Source: Bacteroidales bacterium (GTDB lineage: Bacteria; Bacteroidota; Bacteroidia; Bacteroidales; P3). From it: 19,913 nt of DNA. Positions 1-6,985 of this stretch are shown one piece after another. The notes under the pieces are model-generated. The model did not search any database, was not told the DNA's origin, and saw only the letters and a program-made list of their open reading frames with translations. The first letter of the stretch is position 1. Each line of letters opens with the position of its first letter. The stretch lies in the NCBI GenBank assembly GCA_017507285.1, contig JAFWBF010000006.1:1-19913 (forward strand), in the 5' to 3' direction. A program made the position numbers and the translations under genes.

Positions 1-108
1 CCAAACTCCCATACTTACGCACCAAAAGTGCCATGGTTTCGCCCCCTAACCCCCATAGTTTCATCCCCTAAGTGCCATACTTTTGACCCCTAAACCGCAT
101 GGTTTTTA
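1..108. repeat. 22-bp tandem array, cut by the left window edge
   Basis: A CCAT or GCAT box recurs at positions 9, 31, 53, 75 and 97, exactly 22 bp apart each time. Each box is followed by a TT-rich stretch and, in most units, by a C-run plus TAA (CCCCCTAA, CCCCTAA). The bases at 1-8 fit the end of a preceding unit, so the array continues outside the window. The period is not a multiple of three and no reading frame stays open, so it is not protein-coding. On the minus strand the C-runs become TTAGGGG-like G-runs (opposite 42-46, 50-54, 65-68 and 87-90). Function is unknown; tandem protein-binding sites or a minisatellite are both possible. Confidence 0.85.
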
Positions 109-113
109 GTTGG

Positions 114-145
114 AGACTACAAGTCCAGAAGACTACTAGACTACG
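114..145 (-). repeat. 8-bp tandem repeats, AGACTAC orientation
   Basis: Four consecutive octamers can be laid out: AGACTACA, AGTCCAGA, AGACTACT and AGACTACG. They are the reverse complement of the TGTAGTCT octamers inside the 57-bp repeats at 211-381. GACTACGAG here (139-147) is the exact complement of CTCGTAGTC at 303-311, so the two blocks could pair in single-stranded DNA or RNA. No coding potential is seen. Confidence 0.7.
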
Positions 146-158
146 AGTGCTTTTCATT

Positions 159-207
159 GTCGAAAGACAAAGGGTAAAAGAGAAAAGTCTAAAGTCGAAG
201 GGCAAAA
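159..207 (+). repeat. 7-bp tandem repeats (GTCGAAA type), seven copies
   Basis: The 49 bases divide exactly into seven heptamers: GTCGAAA, GACAAAG, GGTAAAA, GAGAAAA, GTCTAAA, GTCGAAG and GGCAAAA. The consensus is G-T/G/A-C-n-AAA. Shorter arrays of the same heptamer lie at 541-568, 605-625 and 662-689. TAA stops occur in the frames, so this is a non-coding microsatellite-like sequence. Confidence 0.75.
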
Positions 208-210
208 CAA

Positions 211-381
211 CTACCGCCCTGCTTGTAGTCTTGTAGAGTCGTTGACTTGTAGTCTTAAAACCGTCGGCAACCGCCCTACTTGTGGTCTTGTAGACTCGTG
301 GTCTCGTAGTCTTAAAACAACCGGCTACCGCCCTACTTGTGGTCTTGTAGTCTCGTTGACTTGTAGTATCTAAAAAAAACT
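211..381 (+). repeat. 57-bp tandem repeat, three copies, built from 8-bp subrepeats
   Basis: Copies begin at 211, 268 and 325 (CTACCGCCCT or CAACCGCCCT), exactly 57 bp apart. Each contains four octamers in a row, starting at 224, 281 and 338 (for example TGTGGTCT, TGTAGACT, CGTGGTCT, CGTAGTCT), followed by an A-rich linker. Although 57 is a multiple of three, the plus-strand frames contain TAG or TAA stops and no start with a credible protein is seen. The third copy ends where the promoter-like sequence at 380-411 begins. Confidence 0.85.
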
Positions 382-411
382 TGCATAATTCAGGACAAAG
401 TCGTAACTTTG
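380..411 (+). promoter_or_regulatory. Bacteroidota-type promoter for the candidate small RNA
   Basis: TAACTTTG at 404-411 matches the Bacteroidota -7 box TAnnTTTG exactly. CTTG at 380-383 lies 20 bp upstream, where the -33 TTG/TTTG element is expected. Transcription would start about 5-9 bp downstream, just ahead of a strongly folded sequence. No protein gene follows on the plus strand before 940. Confidence 0.6.
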
Positions 412-415
412 CAAA

Positions 416-515
416 ACTTTCCTATAGGGCAAAAGGTGGAGGTTGTGCTATATAGAGGGATAGCATTCAGCACAATAGGGCATCCACCGGAGGAACAAGA
501 GAGGGGTTTTTATTT
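416..515 (+). ncRNA. Candidate structured small RNA (unnamed)
   Basis: Three perfect nested stems follow the promoter: TTCCT 419-423 with AGGAA 491-495, GGTGGA 435-440 with TCCACC 483-488, and TTGTGCT 443-449 with AGCACAA 469-475. The apical loop is 450-468. A T-rich tract (TTTTTATTT) at 507-515 may mark the 3' end, although no stem abuts it directly. I see none of the hallmarks of SRP RNA (GGAAG tetraloop region), tmRNA, RNase P RNA or a known riboswitch. With no gene downstream on this strand it looks like a free-standing RNA. The evidence is structural only; expression is not shown. Confidence 0.45.
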
Positions 516-540
516 GAGAAATTGGACTGATTTTTTTTGC

Positions 541-689
541 GTCTAATGTCGAAGGACTAAAGACAAAAGTTTTTTTGTCATAAGTTTTGAACCATTCTTT
601 CGTCGTCAAACGCCGAAAGTCGAAAGATGTTTTTTGGGACTATAGGCTTTTTCCCTTAATCGTCTAACGACGAAGGGCAAAAGTCAAAA
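541..689 (+). repeat. Scattered 7-bp repeat arrays
   Basis: Three short arrays repeat the heptamer seen at 159-207. The first is 541-568 (GTCTAAT, GTCGAAG, GACTAAA, GACAAAA). The second is 605-625 (GTCAAAC, GCCGAAA, GTCGAAA). The third is 662-689 (GTCTAAC, GACGAAG, GGCAAAA, GTCAAAA). The last two are each followed by GATG and a T-rich stretch, so the arrays may be copies of a longer unit of about 55-65 bp that has diverged. Confidence 0.65.
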
Positions 690-724
690 GATGTCTTTTG
701 TGGGCAACGGATTTTTCAACAATA

Positions 725-934
725 GGCAATTTCTAAAAATTGCTTTGTAGGTAATTTGCGGAATTTTCTTAGGAAGATTTCAAGAAAAAACACAAAGTTG
801 CGATTAAGCGAGTAAAGAGCAATGCCTAAACATTAGCTCTTTCGAGCGTTAGCAACTTCGACGAAGTCAACAATGCAAAAGTTTCAAAAAACGTCCTTCT
901 ACCATTCCGAAACGTGGAATTTTTAGAAGTTGCC
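725..934. mobile_element. MITE-like inverted-repeat element, long form (210 bp), with 4-bp duplication
   Basis: The left end GGCAATTTCTAAAAATTGC (725-743) is an inverted copy of the right end (916-934), matching at 17 of 19 positions. AATA lies directly outside both ends (721-724 and 935-938), as expected for a target-site duplication. The first 43 bp match the short element at 9812-9854 with four differences, and the last 20 bp match its right end. The interior holds a long imperfect hairpin (795-858) and no open reading frame, so any movement would need a transposase from elsewhere. Its right end sits two bases from the rlmN stop codon. Confidence 0.75.
781..858 (-). terminator. Possible terminator of the rsfS-rlmN operon, inside the MITE-like element
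   Basis: Read on the minus strand, the arms at 831-858 and 795-824 form a long imperfect stem (AAGTTGC, AAAGAGC and AATG blocks pair across a six-base loop). The stem is followed by TTTGTGTTTTTTC (opposite 783-795). It lies about 80 bp past the rlmN stop codon with no other gene beyond it. Bulges in the stem and the mixed T-tract make this tentative. Confidence 0.4.
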
Positions 935-939
935 AATAG

Positions 940-1965
940 TTAATTGTCGGCTTTCTTGCCTGCCAATAGGCCACATGCTGCCATTATATCTTCGCCCCGC
1001 GATGCACGTATGGTACAAATGATACCCTCGTTGGTAAGATAGTCGCGGAAAGCAATCATCTTATCGTCGGCCACTCCTTCCAAAGGCACCCCTTCCGATG
1101 AATGGAAACGAATAAGGTTGACCCTACAACGCAAGTGCTTAAGTATCTCAACCAATTTTCGAGCACTATGCTCATCGTCATTAAAATTCTTAAACACGAT
1201 ATATTCAAACGAAAGTCTACGCTGACCGGACCAATCGTATTTCTTAAGCAGTCGCAATATCTCTGTATGAGGATATGGCTTTTGCATAGGCATCAGTTCC
1301 TGACGCTTATCGCCAAAAGGCACATGAAGGCTTACGGCCAAATGGCATTCTGTTTTTTCCATAAAGAGGCGTATACCGGGTATGACACCAACGGTAGAAA
1401 CCGTTATACGTCGCGGGCTCATAGCGACGCCCCATTCCGATGTAAGCACCTGAATGCTTTTGAGCACCGCATCAAAATTGTCGAAAGGTTCGCCCATTCC
1501 CATATACACAATGTTGGTAAGCGACACACTTTCGGGTATGCTGAATATCTGATTAAGTATTTGGGCAGCGGTAAGGTTGCCTTTAAATCCTTGCTTGCCG
1601 GTAACGCAAAACTTACAGCCCATCTTGCAACCTATCTGTGATGATATGCAAAGGGTGGCACGATCCTTGTCCGGTATATATACACTTTCAACATATTCAT
1701 TTTCACCTACTGCAAAAAGGTATTTTTTGGTACCATCAACCGATGTTTGACTATATACGGGCAACGATTTGTCCAACACATATTTTTCTTTCAGCTGTTC
1801 GCGCACCTTGAGCGAAAGGTTGGTCATATCGTCTATAGAGTTTGAACGTTTTTTGTACAACCAATCGGCCATTTGCTTTGCGGCAAATTTCGGCATTTTT
1901 TCGTCGTTGCAAATCTGCTGCAAATCAGCCAACGTCAATCCAAACAAATTAGTTTTAGGCACCAT
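940..1965 (-). CDS. rlmN: RlmN, 23S rRNA/tRNA adenine-C2 methyltransferase
   Basis: A radical SAM enzyme that places a methyl group on C2 of A2503 in 23S rRNA and of A37 in some tRNAs. The 341-residue length is usual for the family. The iron-sulfur cluster cysteines are visible in CKMGCKFC (C113, C117, C120). The methyl-carrying pair of cysteines typical of RlmN/Cfr is present at about C106 (TLCISSQ) and C331 (IMAACG). GMGEP and the SRGEDIMAACG end are family hallmarks. It is the last gene of the minus-strand run, starting 32 bp after the HD-domain gene. Cfr is an alternative, but the housekeeping context and the close fit to RlmN favour RlmN. Confidence 0.96.
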   Translation of the reverse strand: MVPKTNLFGLTLADLQQICNDEKMPKFAAKQMADWLYKKRSNSIDDMTNLSLKVREQLKEKYVLDKSLPVYSQTSVDGTKKYLFAVGENEYVESVYIPDKDRATLCISSQIGCKMGCKFCVTGKQGFKGNLTAAQILNQIFSIPESVSLTNIVYMGMGEPFDNFDAVLKSIQVLTSEWGVAMSPRRITVSTVGVIPGIRLFMEKTECHLAVSLHVPFGDKRQELMPMQKPYPHTEILRLLKKYDWSGQRRLSFEYIVFKNFNDDEHSARKLVEILKHLRCRVNLIRFHSSEGVPLEGVADDKMIAFRDYLTNEGIICTIRASRGEDIMAACGLLAGKKADN

Positions 1966-1997
1966 AAATAAATCGTTTTTTATATGCAGTTTTTTAG

Positions 1998-4040
1998 TTA
2001 TTTCTGTTCACTGTTTGTGTCTACCACCGGATATGCTATACGCACATGGTAGATACTCATCATCTTGTGTTTAAGTATTCGCTTGATGGTATCAATATCG
2101 GCAAAGGTGATATTACAGTTTGAAAATTGGTTTTCTTTAACCTTGCTTTCCACTATTTTATCTACCAAATCGTTGATTGTTTCTCTGTTATGAATTTTCA
2201 AACTTTTCACCGCAGCCTCTACCGAGTCTACAAGCATTACCACCGCCGTTTCTCTCGAAAAAGGTTTTGGCCCCTTATATGAAAACAAAGCCTCGTCAAT
2301 GGGTTCGCCCGGATGTTCGATAAGCTGCTTGTTATAAAAATAACCAGTTTTGGTAGTACCATGATGTGTACGTATAAAATCTATCACTGAATCGGGCAGA
2401 TGGTATTTTTTGGCCATCTCCACCCCCTGCCGTACATGTGCGATAATTACAGAGGCACTTTCCTCGTTAGTAAATTCGGTATGAGGATTAAATCCCGAAG
2501 CCTGATTTTCGGTAAATCCCAGGGGCATATACATTTTGCCAATATCGTGGTACAAAGCCCCTACCCTTGCCAACAGCGAATCGCCACCTATCTCGTTTAT
2601 CATATCTTCGGCTATATTGGCCACCTGTACCGAATGTTGGAAAGTTCCGGGAGCCGTATTTGAAAGGTCGCGCAGAGCTTTGGTGTTGGTACTGGATATT
2701 TCCAAAAGGGTAAGCACCGATACAAAGCCAAATAGTTTTTCGAACAAATATGTGAGTGGAAATGCCATAAGTATAAGCAAGGCATTGCAAAAGAATATTA
2801 CAAACCTACCCAGATTGATGTTTTCCAAGGTAGTATCCTGGCTTAGCACACCCGATATATATATGATGGAATAGGTAAGAAATATCACCAAACTTACCAC
2901 AAAGAAATTAGAGCGATGCTCAAAATTCTTTACACTTATGAGCGACATCATTCCGGCAATAAGCTGATAAAAGATAAACTCAAAGCTGTTTGGCACAAAC
3001 GACGCTATAATTATGATAATAACCAAGTGGATGTACAAAGCCACCCTCATATCGAAAAATATCCTTACCAATATTGGAGCCAAACACAATGGTACAAGCA
3101 TAACCAAATCGGGATTGATACGCAACACCATTGCCACCATAAAGCACATCAGGAATATGATTGTCAATACAAAAGTAATTTTCTTATTGTCTTGCAGCAA
3201 ATCATGTTTAATCAAAGCCAAGAACAGAAATAGAGCTGCAAAAGCTATTATTATAAGAAAATAAAGTCCTATTCGACGGTTTATTTCAGAATAATTGCTG
3301 TCGAACCTGGTTTTGTTTTCATTTTCCAATGAGGCAAGAATCTTAGCCTTTTCGTGAGTTATATATTCGCCCTTCGAAATTATCAACTGTCCCATGCTTA
3401 CCATTCCCGATGCCGAAGATATTTGCGACAGCCTCGAATCTTCCTCTAAGCGAGTACGCAAATTGTCGTATATAACATCCGGAACAAAAACACTGTCCAT
3501 CAAAATTCGTTGTAACCCCGATGTGTTTGTAAACGACGAAAGTTTTTCGGTAAGCAAATCGGCTATTTGAGCTTTAGAAAAGAAATCGGTATACTTGCGC
3601 ATATTACCCACATTCTGCCTTAGCAAAACCACCTCCCTATTTACATCCACAGTGTCGGGCATAAGTATATAGCCTTTGGAATACACCATATCGGCCAAAC
3701 GCAACAATTCGTTTCGCTGATATTTTGTCAGCGGATAGTCGAGATTTAAGAGTTTAGAAACCACATTGCCATACACAGCCGAATCATGTGTAAAAAACAG
3801 CAAGGCCTCACGTTTGGCTGTTGATATATCCCTATCCATCTCATCTTTTGTTTTTTGCACCGCAAAATCAAAAGGGGCATACAAGTCTTCGGAATTCCAA
3901 AAACCACCTTCTACAAAATCATAATTGGATCGTTTCTGATTGGGAAAAACAATAAGTATCAACAACGATACTACCAAAACAGCCAAAACCTTATACACCA
4001 ATGAAAGGTGCGAAAAAAGCGAATACAATATCTTTTTCAT
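1998..4040 (-). CDS. Membrane HD-domain phosphohydrolase, PgpH-like
   Basis: The protein has an N-terminal membrane helix (about residues 15-33), an extracellular region (about 35-255), a block of seven or so hydrophobic helices (about 258-440) and a cytoplasmic HD domain. This is the 7TMR-HDED, 7TM and HD layout of PgpH, a cyclic di-AMP phosphodiesterase in Firmicutes. Metal-binding residues are visible at H469 (FQHSV), H498-D499 (YHDIGKM), H535 and H559-H560 (RTHHGT). I chose the ATG at 4040 (MKKILYSLF) because AGAGAGA precedes it; an in-frame ATG at 4067 would add nine residues. It follows the rluA-like gene in the operon. Cyclic di-AMP as substrate is inferred from the family, not shown. 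Confidence 0.88.
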   Translation of the reverse strand: MKKILYSLFSHLSLVYKVLAVLVVSLLILIVFPNQKRSNYDFVEGGFWNSEDLYAPFDFAVQKTKDEMDRDISTAKREALLFFTHDSAVYGNVVSKLLNLDYPLTKYQRNELLRLADMVYSKGYILMPDTVDVNREVVLLRQNVGNMRKYTDFFSKAQIADLLTEKLSSFTNTSGLQRILMDSVFVPDVIYDNLRTRLEEDSRLSQISSASGMVSMGQLIISKGEYITHEKAKILASLENENKTRFDSNYSEINRRIGLYFLIIIAFAALFLFLALIKHDLLQDNKKITFVLTIIFLMCFMVAMVLRINPDLVMLVPLCLAPILVRIFFDMRVALYIHLVIIIIIASFVPNSFEFIFYQLIAGMMSLISVKNFEHRSNFFVVSLVIFLTYSIIYISGVLSQDTTLENINLGRFVIFFCNALLILMAFPLTYLFEKLFGFVSVLTLLEISSTNTKALRDLSNTAPGTFQHSVQVANIAEDMINEIGGDSLLARVGALYHDIGKMYMPLGFTENQASGFNPHTEFTNEESASVIIAHVRQGVEMAKKYHLPDSVIDFIRTHHGTTKTGYFYNKQLIEHPGEPIDEALFSYKGPKPFSRETAVVMLVDSVEAAVKSLKIHNRETINDLVDKIVESKVKENQFSNCNITFADIDTIKRILKHKMMSIYHVRIAYPVVDTNSEQK

Positions 4041-4099
4041 ATCTATCTCTCTTTTTGTAATTGCCAATGTAGTTTACACGAGTAAAAACCACATATCTA

Positions 4100-4804
4100 T
4101 CATACATCAAATGCTTTCCAAAGATTGTCGGTATATGGCACATCGGCCACCAATTCCATAGGCTCCTTCTTAACGGGATGAACAAACTGCAACCTTCTAG
4201 CATGCAAACTTATGGAGCCATCCGGATTGGAACGCTGATAGCCATATTTGAGATCGCCCTTTATGGGGCACCCCATACCGGCCAGCTGGGCTCTTATCTG
4301 ATGGTGCCTGCCGGTGTGCAACTCCACCTCCAACAGGCTATAGCCTCCCGCACTACGACCTATCAACCTATAGTCCAAAACGGCCAACTTGGCATTTGCT
4401 GTACCTTCCGATACTATGTAGGATTTGTTTTGCTTCTCATTCCTTTTAAGATAGTTTGTAAGAGTACCTTCGGGCTTTTCAGGCATTCCCTTTACAATAG
4501 CCCAATATATTTTTCTTATCTCACGGTCCTTTATCTGTTTTGTAAGCCTCGAAAGAGCCTTGTCGGTCTTGGCAAATATCACCAAACCACTTACCGGCCT
4601 ATCCAAACGGTGCACCAATCCGCAATACACACGCCCGGGCTTATCATACTTCTCCTTAAGATAATCTTTCAGTATATCAACAAGACATGCATCGCCCGTT
4701 TTGTCGCCTTGAACAATTTGCGACGGACGTTTGTTTATCACAATAATATGGTTGTCTTCATAAACAACCTGCGAGTGGATAAGATTATAGGTAGCAGTAT
4801 CCAT
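4100..4804 (-). CDS. RluA-family RNA pseudouridine synthase
   Basis: A 234-residue single-domain pseudouridine synthase that converts uridine to pseudouridine in rRNA or tRNA. The catalytic aspartate lies in GLVHRLDRPVSG (D68), and the RluA-type HTGRHHQIRAQLA and GDLKYG motifs follow. No S4 RNA-binding domain precedes the catalytic domain, as in RluA, RluC-short and TruC-like members. The same frame stays open back to 4978, but that part overlaps psd and has no family similarity. The ATG at 4804 lies 11 bp after the psd stop and begins a standard N-terminus. The target uridine cannot be told from the sequence. Confidence 0.92.
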   Translation of the reverse strand: MDTATYNLIHSQVVYEDNHIIVINKRPSQIVQGDKTGDACLVDILKDYLKEKYDKPGRVYCGLVHRLDRPVSGLVIFAKTDKALSRLTKQIKDREIRKIYWAIVKGMPEKPEGTLTNYLKRNEKQNKSYIVSEGTANAKLAVLDYRLIGRSAGGYSLLEVELHTGRHHQIRAQLAGMGCPIKGDLKYGYQRSNPDGSISLHARRLQFVHPVKKEPMELVADVPYTDNLWKAFDV

Positions 4805-4815
4805 ATTCCGGCTAT

Positions 4816-5475
4816 TTATTTCAGTATGGCTATTGTGGATATACCTCCCTTTACCATGTCTTCCAAATCCACATCGATTTCGGCAGTTGTTGGAATAAAC
4901 AAATCCACCCTCGAACCAAATTTGATAAACCCAAGCTCTTGGTTTTGTGCCACCACATCGCCTTCTTTGGCATAGCACACTATTCGTCTGGCCACAGCAC
5001 CGGCTATCTGCCTTACAAGTATACGAGTTCCATCTTCCATTTCAATACCAATAGATGAATGCTCGTTGAGTGTGGACGATTTCGGATGAGAAGCTATGAA
5101 ATAATTACCTTTATGATATTGCACATATACTACCTTCCCTGCCACAGGATAACGATTGACATGAACATTGGCCGGCGACATAAATATCGAAACCTGACAA
5201 CATTCGGTTTTAAGAAACTCTTTTTCATACACCCCCTCTATAACCACAATTTTTCCATCGGCAGGAGCTATTATCTCTTTTTCATTAGAGTTAAATATAC
5301 GCCGTGGTATTCTGAAAAAACTAGTGATGAGAAATGCAAATATTATAAGTCCCACAAAAAACAAATAGTGGAATATGTTCAGGTGCGGAACCAAAGCCAC
5401 CACCAAAGTAATCAAAAGTATTGCAATCAAAAATGATGCAAATATCAATTTTCGTCCTTCCCTATGTATATGCAT
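4816..5475 (-). CDS. psd: Phosphatidylserine decarboxylase proenzyme, short form
   Basis: This enzyme converts phosphatidylserine to phosphatidylethanolamine at the inner membrane. The 219-residue protein is of the short Psd class. It has two hydrophobic segments near the N-terminus (about residues 10-30 and 35-54), the APADGKI motif, the SPANVHVNR motif and the self-cleavage site FGSRVD, where S188 would become the pyruvoyl cofactor of the small alpha chain. It follows cdsA by 25 bp, so two steps of the same phospholipid pathway are encoded side by side. No phosphatidylserine synthase gene is present in the window. Confidence 0.95.
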   Translation of the reverse strand: MHIHREGRKLIFASFLIAILLITLVVALVPHLNIFHYLFFVGLIIFAFLITSFFRIPRRIFNSNEKEIIAPADGKIVVIEGVYEKEFLKTECCQVSIFMSPANVHVNRYPVAGKVVYVQYHKGNYFIASHPKSSTLNEHSSIGIEMEDGTRILVRQIAGAVARRIVCYAKEGDVVAQNQELGFIKFGSRVDLFIPTTAEIDVDLEDMVKGGISTIAILK

Positions 5476-5500
5476 AACTATATAGATTTTATTGTATATA

Positions 5501-6346
5501 TTAGAATAGTAAATATTTTATCAACAAATAAGCCAAAAGAAATGGTGTGGTCATAAGCAAACTGTCAAACCTATCCAACAAACCACCATGTCCCGGCATT
5601 ATATTGCCTGTATCTTTTATACCCATACTTCGTTTGAACATTGATTCGACCAAATCGCCCAATGTGCCTATAATGGGAACCATGGCACCCATAGCCATCC
5701 AATCCACAACAGTGTAGTGGGTGGATAGATATGTACCTATAAGATAGCCGGCCAAAACAGTAAAAACAAATCCACCTATAAAACCTTCCCAACTCTTTTT
5801 GGGCGAATGTCTTGGAAACAACGGGTGCTTGCCAATGCACACCCCCGTAAGATAGGCAAAGCTATCACTTACCCACTGCAACATCAATATTCCAAACATG
5901 GTCAACGGCAAATACTCAAACATAACAACTTCCGAATCCATAAAAATAGGCTTTGCCAAAAATATTGTTAGCGACAGCGGTATACTCACATACACCACTC
6001 CACAAATAGTGTAGGCTATACTTTCAAAAGGTTTTTCGGTTTTTTTCCAAAGATGAGCCAAAAACACCACCATGAAAAGCGGAATGATTGACAACAAAAA
6101 CAATGAAGACAAGTTAAATACCACCACGCCGGTTACAACAAGGTATAGCATCGTTCCCACCACGACACCTAGCGGAGCAGATAGTTTCACTCCTTGTTTG
6201 GACAGCGCCCGATAAAACTCTCCAAGACCAATAATGCTCACAAGCAAAAACAATGCGGCATGACCAAATTCGCCAAAAAATATGAATCCACACACCACCA
6301 GCACAAATACCAATCCGGATAAAGCTCTTACGATTAACTTCTTCAT
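5501..6346 (-). CDS. cdsA: CdsA, phosphatidate cytidylyltransferase
   Basis: CdsA makes CDP-diacylglycerol from phosphatidic acid and CTP, the branch point of phospholipid synthesis. The 281-residue protein is mostly hydrophobic with about seven or eight membrane segments. The C-terminal family signature is complete between S235 and D261, including KR, KD, PGHGG and DRFD. The SPKKSWEG motif at 181-188 is also typical. It sits between the LUD-domain gene (45 bp upstream) and psd (25 bp downstream) in the minus-strand operon. Confidence 0.95.
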   Translation of the reverse strand: MKKLIVRALSGLVFVLVVCGFIFFGEFGHAALFLLVSIIGLGEFYRALSKQGVKLSAPLGVVVGTMLYLVVTGVVVFNLSSLFLLSIIPLFMVVFLAHLWKKTEKPFESIAYTICGVVYVSIPLSLTIFLAKPIFMDSEVVMFEYLPLTMFGILMLQWVSDSFAYLTGVCIGKHPLFPRHSPKKSWEGFIGGFVFTVLAGYLIGTYLSTHYTVVDWMAMGAMVPIIGTLGDLVESMFKRSMGIKDTGNIMPGHGGLLDRFDSLLMTTPFLLAYLLIKYLLF

Positions 6347-6391
6347 TATTACTATCTATTTTTGTTATTCATTTAATTATGCATATTAGTT

Positions 6392-6985
6392 TTAATCTTC
6401 GGTAAGTAACAGATATACCGATTCAAACTTAGGATTGCGAGCATTGAGTTCTATTATTCTATCCGGCAACTTGTCCATATATTGGTTCTTGAGCCTTGCC
6501 ACAGCATCCCTCCACGAATTGACAGCTTGGGAAGTGAAAGCAAATAGTACCAAAACTTTAGGAAAAATCAAATCTCCCTGCCCTGATGATATCAGCACAG
6601 AGGCGTTGTTGGCTATTATGCTCTCGCAAGGTATGATACCAATCTCACAATCGGGTACCGAAGAATAGAATTGTATTTTATCAACCCCCAACGAATTGAA
6701 ATACAAAGTTAGAGCATCGGAAGAACAAGACACTCTCGAGTTGGGATATTTATCCAATATGCGTTCCAACTGCATCCTTATCTCTTCCTCTGTGGTAGAA
6801 TAAAGTATGTTGCCCTTCTGCTTGATAAAGTTTTCTACAAAAACAACCGATGGGTCGTCGGCCACCGAAGTAGCACCAGACGACCGCATACCATCGTGAA
6901 CAATTGTTTTTACAGTATTCTTGTTCAGCAGAGCCTTACGGACATTCTTTATTATAAATTCTTTCTTTTCGTTCTCTTTTATCAT
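6392..6985 (-). CDS. LUD-domain protein (LutC/YkgG family), unknown role
   Basis: A 197-residue protein that resembles the LUD (DUF162) domain. Features typical of the fold are the N-terminal charged helix, the ILYSTTEEEI stretch and the central block GIIPCESIIANNASVLISSGQ, where a family member normally carries its substrate-binding loop. LutC takes part in lactate use with LutA and LutB, but neither partner is nearby. The start codon overlaps the ftsH stop by 4 bp, so the two are probably translationally coupled. The context of FtsH upstream and CdsA downstream points to a membrane-related role rather than lactate oxidation. The function is not known to me. Confidence 0.8.
   Translation of the reverse strand: MIKENEKKEFIIKNVRKALLNKNTVKTIVHDGMRSSGATSVADDPSVVFVENFIKQKGNILYSTTEEEIRMQLERILDKYPNSRVSCSSDALTLYFNSLGVDKIQFYSSVPDCEIGIIPCESIIANNASVLISSGQGDLIFPKVLVLFAFTSQAVNSWRDAVARLKNQYMDKLPDRIIELNARNPKFESVYLLLTED

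Noticed and set aside
42..90. G-quadruplex on the minus strand
   Set aside because: Four G-runs are present but the loops reach 10 and 18 bases, too long for a confident call.
1..108. CRISPR array
   Set aside because: The whole 22-bp unit repeats with drift and there are no unrelated spacers of uniform length between conserved repeats.
416..515. SRP RNA, tmRNA or a known riboswitch
   Set aside because: The conserved loop sequences of these RNAs are absent and no gene follows in the riboswitch position.
562..580. Terminator at GACAAAA/TTTTGTC
   Set aside because: The stem is A/T only apart from its end pairs, and it is formed by a heptamer array plus a T-run; too weak to call.
1102..1641. 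Plus-strand open frame antisense to rlmN
   Set aside because: It is a by-product of the rlmN codons: no family resemblance, and it lies wholly inside a strongly supported gene.
4178..4975. Long plus-strand open frame over the pseudouridine synthase and psd genes
   Set aside because: It spans two well-supported opposite-strand genes and has no recognisable domain.
4805..4978. N-terminal extension of the RluA-family protein
   Set aside because: This part reads through the psd coding region in another frame, is rich in unlikely residues such as Cys and Arg, and a good start exists at 4804.
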